This document shows positions 47,321-60,691 of a stretch of 64,000 nucleotides of DNA, piece by piece. Location of the stretch: NCBI GenBank assembly GCA_001931875.2, contig MSJH02000810.1, positions 186,001 to 250,000 of the forward strand, written 5' to 3'. Both the position numbers and the translations under genes were made by a program. The notes beneath the pieces are model-generated. The model did not search any database and was not told where the DNA came from. It saw only the letters and a list, made by a program, of their open reading frames with translations. Source of the stretch: Byssochlamys sp. IMV 00236 (Eukaryota > Ascomycota > Eurotiomycetes > Eurotiales > Thermoascaceae). Each line of letters starts with the position of its first letter. Position 1 is the first letter of the stretch.

Positions 47321-49425
47321 TCAAGCTGCGGTCTCCTCGGCCGGCTTCTCAGCAGCCTTGTCATCGGCCTTCTCGTCGGCCTTCTCATCGGTCTTTTCAG
47401 TCGGCTCTTCAGCTCCGTCCTCCTTAGAAGCTTCCTTGGCTGGCTCTTCGTCTTGTTTCTTCTCCTCGGCCTCGACGTCGGGCATCTCTTCATCCTTCAG
47501 CTCAGAAGTGACCTCCTTCTCAGCCTTCTCGGCGGTTTCCTCGGCCTTCTTGTTCTCCTCAGGCTCCTTGTCGGCGGCCTTTTCGATCTTCTCCGTGGCC
47601 TCCGAGGCTTCCTCGGCCTCTTTGTGTACACCGTTGGTTGTCGGCTCGGACTCCTTTTCCTTCTCCTTCTCATCTGCAGGTAGATCGCTGTCGAGGAGAT
47701 TCTTCCACTTGGCCAATAGGTCGATGGAGCGACGACGGAAGTTGTATTCCTCATCCTTCGGGATCGAGTTCAGCTTGGCAATCATCCTAAGCACTCTGTG
47801 GATCTTGGTCGACCGGATTATCGACACCTCGAGATCATCATGACCCTCCAGCTTCGTGATGAAGGTCGCCATCGCTTCCATTTCTTCTTCCTTTGGAGGA
47901 TATTCGCGGGAGATGAATCCCTTCTGCAGCTTGTGGCGGATGAACAAAACTAATAATACAAGTTAGATCTGCCTGCATACGGAGGCTTGCAGAGAATTCC
48001 AGGACTCACTCTCTTTCTCCTTCTTTTTTCTAGCTTCCTCCGGATCAATCACCTTCTCAGGCTCCTTGGGCGTCTCGACCGCGGTGTCCTCGTCGCTGGT
48101 GGCAGCCTTGGCACCCTTCTTGGTATCCGCTGCCTTGCCCTTCGCTTCCTTGGCTTTGCCAGCTGGCTTCTTCGTCTCACTTGCTGGGGTCTTTGGCGTG
48201 GTGAGCTTGAGCTTGGTGGCCGTCTTGGGGGTCTTTGCAGGCTGTTTTGGTGTTCAACGTTAGCAATTACCACGGTACGGATACAACTGCCACGCGCGGC
48301 GCCTGTCGAAACGCTCACCTTCTCAGCCTCAGCCTCGCTCTCTGCGTCCTTCTTGCGCTTCTTGGTAGCCTTGGTGGCTTTCTTCCCCTCTTCTTCGCCT
48401 GCCTCGCCCATTTCGACGTCTTCAGGCTCCTCGGCCACCTCTGTGCTCTTCCGCTTCTTCTTTTTCTGCTCCTTTTCGGCTTTAGCAGCCGCCTTGGCAG
48501 CTTCTTTCGCTTCACGGTCTTCAGCCTCCTGCTGGATTGCGCGCTGGTGATCCGCGAGGAGGTCTTTGAAGTATTGTAGGTCGTGGTTCTCAGCAGCCAC
48601 CTTGTACGCAGCAATCAGCTGCTTCTGTTTGCCCTTCTCCGGAACATCCTTGCAACTCTCTGGGTCAAGGGGGGTCAGGTCGGTGTTAGGAATCCAGGCG
48701 CTGTAATGAAGCATCTCGTTAGTCCAAGCTCTCCAAGAGACGGAGAACTCAATAGGCATCGTAGCAGACAAGTTCAACTCACAATTCGTTCGTCTCCAAG
48801 AACATGATGGGGAACGTTCGCTCGTGCATGCGCTTTCCGCCATCGGCGTAGGGCTCCTTGTAGGTACCGTCTGCCTGTTTGGTCGTCACAGGCCGCGTGT
48901 TCAGCAGCGTCTGAGGAAGCATCTCTTCGTCGCAGATGATGGCCGGCCATGGTGGGTAGCTCTTCAGACGCGCCAGGTAGTACTCTCCCGGCTTCGCGTC
49001 CAGGTGCGTGACGCGGTGCTGAGACTTCTTCCTGCTGAGCTTCTGGTTACCGCCAGTCGACTTGCGCTTCCCGTTCGCAGCCTTCTTCGCCGACGCGGGA
49101 GCTCCGTTGGCCTCCGGCTCAGCAGCGGCCTTGGAGTCAGCATCGCCGTCCTCCTCCTTCGATTCCGCGGGCGCGCTGGGCTCCTCGGCCTTTGTAGTGC
49201 TCTCGCCCTCGGCTGGGAACGCGACAACGAGAGTTAGCTGTCTGCTCGAAGCTTCAACGAGGGTGCTGGAGGAATCGACTGCTTACCAGCTGGCTTCTCG
49301 TCGTCCTTGGCAGCCTCACCAGTAGGCTCTTCCGTCGCCTCTTCCTTCTTCTCGGGCTCTTCGGCAGGACCGCGTCCGACGACGGGCTCAGCTGCGGTCG
49401 ACGCGGCAGAGTTCTCTTCAGCCAT
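47321..49425 (-). CDS. PWWP-domain chromatin protein, LEDGF/Pdp3-like
   Basis: A nuclear reader expected to bind methylated histone H3 (H3K36-type) and DNA. Exons 49287-49425, 48783-49212, 48319-48700, 48010-48241 and 47949-47321 give 603 aa. After a Glu/Lys/Ala-rich start, the PWWP domain (about 118-205) reads GEYYLARLKSYPPWPAIICD, with YPPWPA as the PWWP core, and continues over an intron to FAWIPNTDLTPL. A long charged Lys/Glu/Ala region follows. Residues about 400-480 form a second, helical domain with TFIIS-N/IBD character: LEGHDDLEVSIIRSTKIHRV and RRRSIDLLAKWKNLL. This PWWP plus IBD-like order is that of animal LEDGF. The tail is again low-complexity acidic, so its opposite strand gives long false frames. 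Confidence 0.87.
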
Positions 49426-51275
49426 GATGCGCGACGAAGGGCTCGTCTGGAAGCGAAAGGTAGAAGAGATTGAGATGCGGGTGGGTAGAACGGCCGCGCC
49501 TTTTCAATGGGGAGATGGTGGTCGATGGAAGTGAAGTTGTGGAGAAAGGTCGCGAGAACGGGGACCGTGGCGTGAGACGAGCAACGCGTGCGAAAAGGAG
49601 CAACGGCAACAGAGAGGCGGAATGACGCAACGGACGCTTCGAGGTCGACAAGCCCGATGTAGCAAATTCGAGGCGCAACAACGCGCTCTGGGGCATCTCC
49701 AGCTCGGAAAAGAAGAAGATGATGGGTGAGAACCAAGTCGGCTGCTCCCGGACACGTCGCGCAACTCACTTCTTAGACCGTGTGAATGTTCTTTAGCGGG
49801 ACAAATAGCAATCGACTTCCCCCCTGTCTGTCTGCCCTCCCCATATGATTTCCCCGACCTTGATGGAGCGGTCTACTCAGCTCGCTACGTCTTGGAGCTT
49901 CAAGTTCGCTTGCTGGATACCCTTTTTGACTCGTTTTCATCAAGTGCTCGCTGATCGACACTTCGTGAATCCATCCGTAACTTATCCCGTCCAAAGGTCC
50001 CTTTATTATTTTATTTCTGCGATCTTACACTTCTTCAAGTCCTGGACTTGAAAATAATTCTAGATCTTTTAATGGCTTTTTCCTCCCACAAAACAGCTTC
50101 CTAAGCTAAGCGGTTCTCTTTCCCCGGAACCACGAGATCCAGTTAAAACATCTACAACATCCCTGGCATCCCTCATTGAACGACCACATATTAATTAATA
50201 TCCTCGAAAGTTCCATCGAGAATCTTTTCTTTTACCCCCGCGGAAACAGATTCTACGTCGGTATATTCTGGAAAATAATAGCGAAGAATACGCAAGCAGA
50301 TCGAATTGCCACCAAGCTACAGCGTAGTTGCGGCCGGGAGATATCAACTAGTAGCCTCGTTATCGATGGAGTATCGGCTACCGTGGAGAGATGTCAAGCA
50401 ACAGACAGGAGTTCTATTATCACAATTCAAACAGTATATGAAACAGGAAATGAACATTAGGGCAGATCTTTCAAGCATAATTCAAGTTAGCGTGGAGCGC
50501 AACAAAACATGTGGTATGAGTGCTAAAGAAAAGAGAACAAAAGCCAAATATCAAGCGGAAAGACTTTCTACAGCACACGCGCCAGAGCACCATTTCCCCC
50601 AGTTTTATTTTTCCAAGTCCCGGGATAGAGATCCGTCTGAAAACGATGAACACCGAACCCAAACAATAGTGCAGAGTGAGAAAGCCATGAGACGAGGCCT
50701 GCACTGCACTGTACCAATCCAATATTTTTCGCTTTTCTTTTTGTTCCCTTTTCCAATCTTTTCCCAATATATCTTGTTTTTTTCTTTTTCTTTTTGTTCG
50801 ACCACGGGATATCGTCCTCACCCTTGGAGAATCCGGTTCATAGAACAGGCTCCGCGATCGAGAAAATCCAGTCTACCGCAGTTGCAGAGACGAAAACGCA
50901 AACAACGTCCTTCCCAAAAAATGGATATCAAGCAAGGCGCTCGGAGAGACAATCCCGTAGATAGCACCCATAAACGATTCAAGAAGCAAAAAGCAAATAA
51001 GAACTATTAAGGAAATCTGTGTATCACAAGCGTCTTCCGAGGAGTGGGCCACAACTCCACAGATAGCAGGTCTATCAACCGGGGTACCACGCCGTCGCTC
51101 GTTAAGAAATACCGAGTGCCATGATCGGAACCCCAACCAACTCCAATCCACCAGTCTGGTCATTAAATCGTGTAAGGGAAACAGGCCGTTCAAATCGTGG
51201 AAAACAGCACATTTTCATCGAGATACTGAAGCCGAGCAAGAAGGAAGAATTTTAAGAACGGAGAGAGAGATGGAT
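49426..51275. other. 1.85-kb intergenic region, PWWP promoter and sfp1 3' flank
   Basis: The first 350 bp are the PWWP gene promoter. From 50040 on there is AT-rich sequence and a 234-codon plus-strand frame (50306-51010) of poor composition that I do not accept as a gene. The part next to 51276 is the sfp1 3' UTR. Confidence 0.5.
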
Positions 51276-53429
51276 TCACATCAGTCCCTCCTCACCGATA
51301 CCGGGGAGACCAGCTCCAGCCACGTTGATGTTCTGACCTTGCATGACTCCACCGACATTCAAGCTTCGACCAGCGGCCAGTTGGAGGTCAGGGTTGCAGG
51401 GAGGAGAGTGAGATTTGTGATACTTGAGACCGTTAAGGTTCTTGTAGCGCTTGCCGCAAACCTCACACCGGTAGGGCTTCTCTTTCTCCATACCTAACGT
51501 GCCTGGGTAAGGAGTAGATGTCTCAGGGTTGACAATGGAGAATGTACCATCAGCATTATCATGTAATTGTTGATTGTTGTGACCATGCTGTACCCATATC
51601 AGTCAGTCATACCATATGGGATAATAATCAATAACCGATGTGTACTTACCGCTTTGTGGTACTTGAGACCATTCTGGTTCTTGTATGCCTTTTCACATCC
51701 AATGACAGGACATCTGAACGGCTTTGGCTCTTCATTTGGCAACAGAGCCATCGTGTCTGGGACGCCTGCCAACAGCTGCTGCTCGCGAATGCGCCGGGCG
51801 ATATCGCTGTTCGGACCGTACTGAGCCTGGCCGAGTCGGAAGTGGGCACTCTGCTGGGAATTATTACTGTAGCCGCCATTAGGGCTGAATAACCGCTTCG
51901 CCGGCTCATCGATGCAAAGATCCACCATATCATTGTTATTGTTGTTGCCACCGAACCCAGAAAATTGAGACTGACTCCCCATCATATTGTTATTCTGCAT
52001 CGACAAATCACCGAAACCGCCAACCATGCTCTCGTCTAGTTCTGCAGGGGTTCCGGGGCCCGAAGAGTCGGGTGTATTTCTGAATTGGTTCTGAAGAGGG
52101 TTGGCCATGAGTGTAGGTGTATTGACGGAAGAAACAGTTGGGTTGTTCTGTAAAGGAAGGCTGCGGCCAGAGGCGACCGGCGTGCCTGGCTGTGAACCCC
52201 GCAGGCCCTGGTGACCTTGGAGCATACTGAGATTGAGAGGCGGCACTCTCTGGTTCTGCTGGCCAAATCCACCTTGGTTGTTGTCCTGAGATTGTGAGGA
52301 AAACATCTGCGAGGAGCCAGTATCCATACCCATTGCGTCGTCCAGTTCCATATCGTCAATCGTATCCACATCCGAAACCAGATGGTTCTGGTGGTTGTGA
52401 GCAGAGTGGTTTGGCGTCAGTTTCCGCTGCTGGTCGAACGACCGCTCAGACTGCATTCCCCGGTTCCCCAGGCCCTGTTGCTGGTTACTCTGCTGTGCAG
52501 CTGACATGGCGGCTGCCATGGCAGCTCTGTGATCATTGTGACTTGGGCGCTGGCCTCCCGGCTGGGGGGATTTCTGGGCATGGGCCTCTTCGTAGTGTTG
52601 CAGTAAGTCATGCAGCGACGGAAGAGTCACACCACAGCAGGAAAAATCGCGCATGAAGTTTGCTTCAAGCTTAGGTAGATACGAGGACGAGTGGAAAGAG
52701 GGCGACTGAAAAGTAAAGGGAGATGTGCCCGTCATGATAATACTGCAAGTCTCGTCAGTGCCACATGCATGCAGCTTCTCCTCGGGATACATACTCATCT
52801 CGAATCCAGCTGCCAACTGAAATACCACCCCAGCTCATCCCTCCAACCAAGCTGCCTGCCAGCGACTCGCGACGAGGCTGCTGCTTATCGCGATTTGATC
52901 CGGAGACGGAGATGGGCTTAGTGCCATTTCCCCACTGTGCCATGGTGGCGGTGATCGAGTCTTTGCGGGCGACATTGGCTTTGAATGAATTGAAGTTGTT
53001 TCCTGCCGCATTGGAGAAGCTGCCCAACCTTTCTCCATTACCAGCCTTCTGCAAGGCGGACGTCAGGTTCGACGCTTGCTGTCCAGGCGGCGACACCGAC
53101 GTCTGACGCCCAGAGATGTCGAGAGGAGCCGCCGGGCCGGTCATCTTGGAATGTTCGGGAGGAGACAGCGGGAAGAGTATAAGGTTGCTGTCTCCTTCAA
53201 AATCGGGCTCGAGGAGTTCGTGGTCGATATAGGAGGCGGATTTATCAGCACCAGTGAATCTGCCGAAATAATGATCTCTCTCCCTCTCGGGCCTGCGCGA
53301 AGAGGGTACGCCAACACCGAATGGAGTGTCGACGGGAGTCGATTCTCTAGTTGACGACGGATCACGGTCGCTGATGGAGGGCGAGTAGTGAAGGGGAGGA
53401 GGTGTCTGAATCTCTGCGGACTCGCGCAT
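51276..53429 (-). CDS. sfp1: Sfp1-type C2H2 zinc-finger transcription factor
   Basis: A nuclear regulator; yeast Sfp1 controls ribosome-biogenesis genes and cell size under TORC1. Exons 52795-53429, 51650-52742 and 51276-51587 give 679 aa. Residues 1-210 are Ser/Pro-rich, ending in [17 protein letters not shown]. An atypical first finger follows ([20 protein letters not shown] ... HYEEAH), then a long Gln/Asn-rich region. Two C-terminal fingers are clear: [20 protein letters not shown] with HKAHGH, and [20 protein letters not shown]. The paired YKNxNGLKYHK fingers are the Sfp1 hallmark. ATG 53429 follows a leader read openly from 53588. The first-finger exon segment is the donor-type copy of the duplication also found at 45067-45229. 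A 4.4-kb gene-free stretch lies upstream. Confidence 0.92.
52518..52680 (-). repeat. Copy B of the 163-bp duplicated coding segment
   Basis: This is the part of sfp1 exon 2 that encodes [20 protein letters not shown] to [13 protein letters not shown], matching copy A at 45067-45229 without gaps. It sits in an intact gene with matching family context on both sides, so it is the likely source. Confidence 0.95.
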
Positions 53430-56400
53430 GAAGATGACGGTCGATGGCGGTTGGGGCGGGATTATTACACAGCGAGTCCACACTCGACGTCCAGTTCCCG
53501 CTTTGGGGTAGTCCGAGAGAGATGTTGCGACCTTCTGTGGCGGAGAGATGAGACGAACAACAAGAAGCGACAGCAGCAACAACCACAACGTTTTGACGTT
53601 GCAACGACAGACGACCCTCCGCTACTCAGCCTCTCGATAGATGTCCGGAGACAGGACGGATCAGGATGATGAAAACAAGCGACAGTCCGAGGAGATGGGA
53701 TAATGATATGGTCTGGCAGTCAGCGTAAGGGCACGGTAATAATACTCCCTGGTAACGCCGATACGCCAGGAGGGGAAACGGCGTGATACGCTCGTCACTG
53801 GCGCCCGGGAGCAGCCTTGAGGCTGGAGGCGCCAAGGGAGGCAATTAGGCGATCCATGGACTTCCGGGCGAGCAGACCAGCAGACCGCTTGCAGCCTAGC
53901 GGCCACAGTCGATGATGGCAGAGATGACGCCGGCGGGATTCCCGTAATTACAATACACGCGCCATTACCGGTCTTTACCGCGTCTATACCGCCAGGATAA
54001 TTTACTTTCTGCTATGCTAACTAGGTATGTAGTAGACTAGTAGTATACTTTGCCTGACCATTATTGAGCCCGGGTTGCTGCCGGGCAACTTATGGTAGAA
54101 CAAGTCGATCGGTACCACGATGCATTCTCTTTTCTATCATCTATCAGATCCAACCAGAGCCCCCCTGCTGGGAGACAGAAAGCCCCCCTGGATTGTTGGA
54201 CTGGTGGTAGGAACACGAGAATGTTCGTTGCGCTCGTGTAGGACACTGTCAGCCACCAAACAGGACCCAAGGAAATCGAGTCTCGAGGTATCTCCCCGGA
54301 CGATCGGGCTCTCGAGGAAACCTACTGACGCCGTCAAGTTGCACTGACCTCGGCGGCCTTTGGGCTCTGCCGCGCTCTCCTGTCTGAAGCAGCATGGCCA
54401 ACCGCCATACGGACCAAAGTTCAAACCCACCTGCCACCGTACTAACTACTACAGTAGTCGACCGTTATTACTCTGTCGACCCATGGATCCGATGTAACTA
54501 GACACACAGACCAGTCCGCACCGCTTCAGCCTGGCAAGGACGGCTTCGTTGATCGGTGCCGCCAGTCCTCACTCCCGGGTCAATTGGAGATAATGCTTTC
54601 TCAGCGTTCGCCTTCACTAACTATTTGAACTATGTCTCCGGAGACTCGAGAGTCTACCTATCTAACTACTCTATAAACGGCAGCCCTTCGAATGCAAACT
54701 CACACCTCATTCGACATTCTTCTGGCCCCGTGGAAAATGTGTGCACAGCCCCTGCAGTAACGCATCGGAGTTCCGAAGTTTCCTGGTGGTTTCGCTTCAC
54801 CCATTGTTCTGCGTTGCAACACCCCTTAAGCGCCAATAATAATGATGGATGATCCTGCCTCGTCCTGCGGGGACGACCCTATTGATACGGATCCGCACGT
54901 CTGGTGCTGGTTCCCGTTCGGGATCTTCAAAGATGTCTATTTCTCGTTGGCTCAAGACCCGCCATTTCCGTGAATCTTCGTATGTGGCACGTTTGAGAGC
55001 AAGAACAGGATACATAGTTCGAGCTACCACTAAAGATGGATCCCTTCGCATCTCCATCAGGGACCGTCGGTCTCCCCAGGGCGCACAACCGTATGGTGCC
55101 AAAAAAGCATGGAGATTCGACGACTTAAGTCGGATGGAATCTGAAAGATCATTTCCACCAGATGTGCCCCTGCTTTTCCCCACCTTAGCTATAACTAAAT
55201 CTGCCACTACCAAAGCATGTTGGATATCAAGGTCAACCTAGCGTGTTCATCCTTATTATATTATTACTGTTGAACAACCATACCTCGGTCTATTTCAGAT
55301 CTTACCGGTTATCGGACAGACTTTCCTGGAAGGGATACTCTCCCACCGTCACCGCCTTGGAAATACTATTCGAATCCGGCTAGAAAGAAAGGCCGGCAGG
55401 GACACCATCGATCCTCCTTCTGCCCGGTCAATTTACACACGCATATCGACTAGGGTCATCCATAGCTTCCCATTCGATGGTGGCTGTCGCAGGTGACCCG
55501 GCTCTGGGAGGACAGAGTTGTACGGTCCCTTCAAAGTTCAGCGTGAAACTTACCGCAGGGTCCATGGACTCCATGGTGGCATCCACGAAGACGCTGTCTA
55601 TTATTTGTTCTTGCGTTTGACATATCATTCGTTGATTTCCCGCCCCGAGGTCCGGTCCCCGAAGGGTTCCAACTCAGGTACAGAGGCAAAATTCAGTCAG
55701 ACGGTGGGTACAAGTGGATTCCACGCCGAGACTGATGGCGCTAACGCCCTTTCTAGATGACGCCGCCTGGCAAGTTCAAATGCCGACTTGAAATAATAAT
55801 ACACTGCAGACTACGGAGTAGTTGATCCTGCAATAATTCAAAGGCAGACAGGACTATGTTTTCCGTATGTCGTCTTTCGGATCGATGACAATCGCTTTCG
55901 ATCCCGATTCCGGGAAGCGTCCTGAATGAAACGGCGGCAGAGCAGATCCAGGATATTCCCTGTGCGGTGTAAACTAATTAGTCTATAGATCACAAGTGTT
56001 CATGTGGTCTGCCACCAGAAATCCAGGTTGCGGGGGCTAGGACTTTGTTCCCGGGAGCAGCTCGTGGCCCGGGCAGATCTCCGTTGGTCTGCTCTCCATA
56101 ACCGCAGCGATTTAGATCTTTAACAGCATGGATGGCAGATGCTGACGTCTTCCATTCATTATTATTATTATGTATTCTTACGCTCAACGCAGAACCGATT
56201 AAAAAACACTTGAACTATTTCTGAATGCCCCTACCAAGCTAACCACACTTCAGTGTGGACAGATGATCAGCAACCGGCATACCGAAGACTTCGTCAGCCG
56301 CCACCGTAAAGTGGCAGCGGCTCTTGTCAATGCCAACCCTCGAAAGCCTTCGACATCATTGCGAGACACCACGGCTAAGCACACAGGGCTGAGTAGCTCC

Positions 56401-57805
56401 TTCGTACTATCGTTTTGTGGTTTATTGAGCTTTGTTTACTGCGGTTAGAGAGTGGGACAACACTTACCATGAATACAGGCGTGGTTGTCTCAGACTCCAA
56501 TTATTATTATTGCAATAATATTTTTGGAGTAAATTGACGGATCTGAGGAGGACATATGGGCACGCGACTGAGCCATCTCCAGACCCAGGGTTTATTATAC
56601 GCTCTAGAGTCTAGAGTAATTATTGCGCATACTTTCTCCACTGAGGCTGGACTGGAACAGTCTTACCACTGTCTCAGATGTTGGAAGGCGAAGAGTAGTT
56701 AGCTACACGCTCAGAGAACACACTCCATGCAAATCAACACTGTCCAGATTCCAGAGTCATGGAGACTTTCAACTCAGTTTCTCGGCACTTCTTACAGAAC
56801 GCGAGAACCGGATCCTCGGCTGTGATATGTCGAAGGCCAACAAGGAGAAATAACTGATAGATCGAGCATTAATAATACGGAGCGCACACCGCTGGATGAT
56901 GGCTTGACGGTGGACCAAGGCGACGTTTCCTATTAGATGCGTGAAACAGGACCCAAGGGGACGGACAGTAGTGGTGACCCGGCACCCGTCAATCGTCCGT
57001 ACCAGATCGACATGAGAACGTGGATGGTGGATGCTGGCTCCCATAGCTGGCGCCGCCTCTTCGAGACGACAGGAAACGTGTGATTAGCTCGAGTTAAGTA
57101 ATTACCCGCCACCATTATTATTCTTGTCGGCTACTCACCGAGACTCGTCGGGACGTCGGCCAGCGGAGTACGAACAATGAGAGCGGGAGAGCGGTCGTGG
57201 CGCATCAACCCTTTTCCCATGAGGCCCAAGAGCAGAAAAAAGAGAGTTTCCAGAAGGTTTTCCATCGCTTCTAGCTCGGTTCCATTTGTGGGCTTTCGCG
57301 TGACTGGCCGGTTCGGCTCGCCGGTCCTCGAATTCGAAGTTCTCCAGAGCGTTGGGAGGCCTGGGCGCAGAACGGTGAGTCTTGTACTTACAGGGAGCTC
57401 TGTAACGTACTCGCACGAGGGTAATTTTACAAGTATCCTGTCGGATTCCTTGTTACCCAGAACAGTTGGTTCAGGGCCAGCATCTATATGGTAGATAATA
57501 GTAACTAGTACTCTAGTTGGAGTAGTTCTTTCTGCCAAAGCGGTCACGCCCCTTTATCAAACACTGCAAACAAGCTTCTTGCGATCTGCCCCTCTTATTG
57601 GTCTGTGGGTTCTTGCGGGCACGGTTCGAATTTTGTGCGGAGAGTCGACGCAATGATAGCAATCTGAGGGCTAGTTCAACGCGCGGTCGGGTTTACGAGA
57701 ACACCAGATCAGGGACAAGAACTGATCGGATAGGTCTCACAAGGGACGTGCAACTACTTTTCCTTTTTGGTTCGCTATAACAAACAGGCCAGCGCTGTCC
57801 TTATC
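53430..57805. other. 4.4-kb divergent intergenic region, sfp1 / dus3
   Basis: This is the longest gene-free stretch in the window. The first 500 bp are the sfp1 leader or promoter. The rest is mixed in composition, with short frames on both strands (for example 54797-55213 and its opposite 54849-55241) that shadow each other and match nothing. A TACGGAGTA motif lies at 55812-55820. A long regulatory region, long leader introns or a non-coding transcript are all possible; no RNA fold was recognised. Confidence 0.45.
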
Positions 57806-60150
57806 ATGGCTCCCGCGGCGACTGAAGCGGACACTCCGCAACCAATGGTCACCCCAAAGGAAACGACTGTCCCCGGAAAGAATGGCTCTGATGCCATTTC
57901 TGATGGAGACGGGCCTGAGGAACCTCCCGCGAAAAAGGTTAAGTTAGAGGACACCTCATCTACAGAGAAGCAGGCGACCGATGCTCGTCCTCAGCGGCCG
58001 CGGGGTACTGCGCCTGTCAAAGCAGAGTATGTCTCGCATTTTCTACGATCATGTTGGATCCATCTTCTTATTATTAATGATTCTTTTCTAGATACCTGAT
58101 CTATCCCATCGGTGGACAAACAACCGTACAGGAAACGCAGGATGATGACGCTGCTGAAGCGGCCTCTCATGAGGATCGCGACGGCGGCAACAAGAAGAAG
58201 GGAAAGAAGGAGAAGGGACAAAACACACACCGGAAATTTAAAATTGCTCAGGATGAGAAGGGACTTTGCCAGTCTCGCATGTTCCAGCCGGAGTTCTCGC
58301 CTCTAGAATGTCCCTTTGGCGACGGGTGCAGATTTGAACACGATCTCCGCAAGTACTTGAAGGAGCATAAGCGTGAAGATCTCACCACGTTCAATGGCAT
58401 CTGTCCTGTCTGGGATGCGAGAGGGAAATGCCCTGTTGGCTGGAAATGCCGATTCGTGGGCTCCCACATGACGGAGCGGACGACTGAGGACGGCAGACAG
58501 GAGCTGGTCCTTGTTGAGGACGAGGAAAGGAAGCAGAATGCGAAACCTCTGGTTCCTTTTGCCGAGGATGGATTTGCCAACTCCGTCCCCATTGCTGATA
58601 AGGTTGCCCTCACCAGGAAGAAGACAAAGACGCCACGAGCGGATGCCTTCACTAATTGGATTGAGAAGTCAACCAGAGAGCTGGAGAAGGCCCTCCACGG
58701 GCGCGAGAGACCTGAGAGAACAGAATCCGCACCCAACGGGAATGAAGCCAATCAGGAAATGAAAGAGGAAAAGGAGGAGAAGGAGGAGAACAGAGCACAA
58801 TATACTGAGCCTCCATTCCTCCCTTCAGAGAAGAGACGGATTTACTTTGGCCCCGAGACTCCTACCCTGGCACCTTTGACCACGCAGGGAAACCTGCCTT
58901 TCAGGAGATTGTGCGTTGAGCTGGGAGCACAGTTTACCTATTCAGAAATGGCTATGAGCATGCCACTTATTCAAGGTTCTAAATCAGAGTGGGCGCTGAT
59001 GAAGGCCCACGAAACAGAGATGCTACCCCCCACTATCTCCCCAGATGCCAGTGTGGTGAAGGGGTATGATAACTCTAAGGACTTCAAGTTCGGTGCCCAG
59101 ATCGCGGCCAATAAGCCATGGCAAGCCTTGAAGGCTACTGAGGTTATATCGGCTCTTTGCCCTCATCTGCGTGTCATTGATCTGAATTGCGGTTGTCCCA
59201 TCGATCTTGTATACCGGGAGGGAGCTGGTTCTGCCCTTCTTGATCATCCAGCAAAGCTGGAGAAAATCCTGCGAGGTATGAATGCCGTTTCACAGGACAT
59301 TCCCATTACGGTGAAGATCCGCATGGGCACCAAGGATAATAATCCTACCGCCTTGAAGCTGGCCGAAAGACTTCTTCACGGAGGATATGAATCGCAAGTG
59401 GCGGGCCTCGGACCTCCTGGTATTGCCGCGGTCACACTGCATGGACGAAGCAGGGAACAACGATACACACGCAAGGCCGACTGGGGCTATATTTCCGAGT
59501 GTTCGGCGCTCATAAAGAGACTGAACGAGCAGTCGGACGCTGCAGCGGACACAATCCGTGAGGCGGATGAAAGAACTCAGCCGGCTGGCGGCAAAGTGTA
59601 CTTCCTCGGCAATGGAGATTGCTACTCATACGAAGATTACAACAACCACATACAGAATGCCGGTGTCGACTCCGTCATGATTGGTCGTGGAGCGCTCATC
59701 AAGCCGTGGCTTTTCGAGGAGATCCAGAAAGGACAGTATCTCGACAAGTCAGCCTCGGAGCGGTTGACATACGTCGAGAAGTTCGCCAGATACGGTCTCG
59801 AAGCGTGGGGCGCTGACGAGTACGGAGTTGGTATCACCCGAAAATTCTTACTCGAATTCCTAAACTTCACTCACCGTTATATCCCGGTTGGTCTGCTGGA
59901 GTACCTGCCCCCCAGCATTCAGGACCGACCTCCAAGATGGAGGGGCAGAAACGAATTGGAGACTCTCTTGGGTAGTGACAACTACAAGGACTGGGTCAAG
60001 ATCACGTAAGTTTACATCGTCTCTACAGTGTCGTTATTCCCTACTGACCTAGATTCCTCCAGTGAGATGTTCCTTGGTCCTGTCCACAAGGAATTTGATT
60101 TCCAGCCTAAGCACAAGTCCAATGCCTATGATGTCGAGGCGCAGGGTTAA
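57806..60150 (+). CDS. dus3: tRNA-dihydrouridine(47) synthase Dus3
   Basis: An FMN enzyme that uses NADPH to reduce U47 in tRNA (and some mRNA sites). Exons 57806-58026, 58092-60005 and 60063-60150 give 740 aa. The N-terminal part is charged and Lys-rich. Two CCCH zinc fingers follow ([11 protein letters not shown] and [18 protein letters not shown]...H). The TIM barrel starts near [20 protein letters not shown]; the catalytic cysteine is in [20 protein letters not shown], and FMN-site parts include [29 protein letters not shown] and [14 protein letters not shown]. The short last exon supplies [20 protein letters not shown]. The start is the first ATG; the frame upstream begins with TTG only. 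Confidence 0.95.
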
Positions 60151-60691
60151 AAATAAAGATTTTTGCACACGCATAGATAGATGAGCGGCTATTTCTACAA
60201 TGTATATATAAAAGTTCATGGCAATAGAATACAGTGAAACCAAAAACTAATCTCAAGCTTGTGAAACTCTTGCTGTATTTTTGTTTTTGTCTAGGGCTCG
60301 TATCTAGAACTTGGAGTAGTTAGTAAACTTCCCAGATCGGGAGATCTGACCCGCACGCTCAAACGGGTAGATCACGTGCCGTTCCCTGATCCGCAACCGT
60401 GGATGGATGACGTCTTGGAAAGTGCTGCCCACGCAACGGAGCTGTTGAGACCACCTCACCTTGTCCTCGGCCACTCGACTCTCGTCTTCTAACATCTTCA
60501 ACGACACACCTGGTCATCTCCTGTTTCCATAATTGCATTCAGTTAACCTCGCTGGGTGCTTTGGATGGGATTCACTCCTTGAAAACCACGAAAAATTCAA
60601 CGGCGTTGCTGCTCTTCTCGATTAGGCCACACGCCTCCATAAACAGACTCATTACTCTCTCTAGACTCTTTCGCGATCGAGTCTTGCCAAA
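60151..60691. other. Intergenic, dus3 3' end / Yet3-like promoter
   Basis: A 541-bp tandem gap. CT-rich just before the start at 60692. No gene seen. Confidence 0.5.

Noticed and set aside
47303..47843. Long Ser/Leu-rich plus-strand ORFs
   Set aside because: They are antisense shadows of the Glu/Lys/Ala-rich tail of the PWWP protein.
50306..51010. 234-codon plus-strand ORF
   Set aside because: Low-complexity Phe/Ser and Lys/Arg tracts, no family motifs, no good start context, and it overlies the 3' flank of sfp1 on the other strand.
54797..55241. Two overlapping ORFs of about 130 codons on opposite strands
   Set aside because: They shadow each other, and neither resembles a known family. 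GC-balanced intergenic DNA gives such frames by chance.
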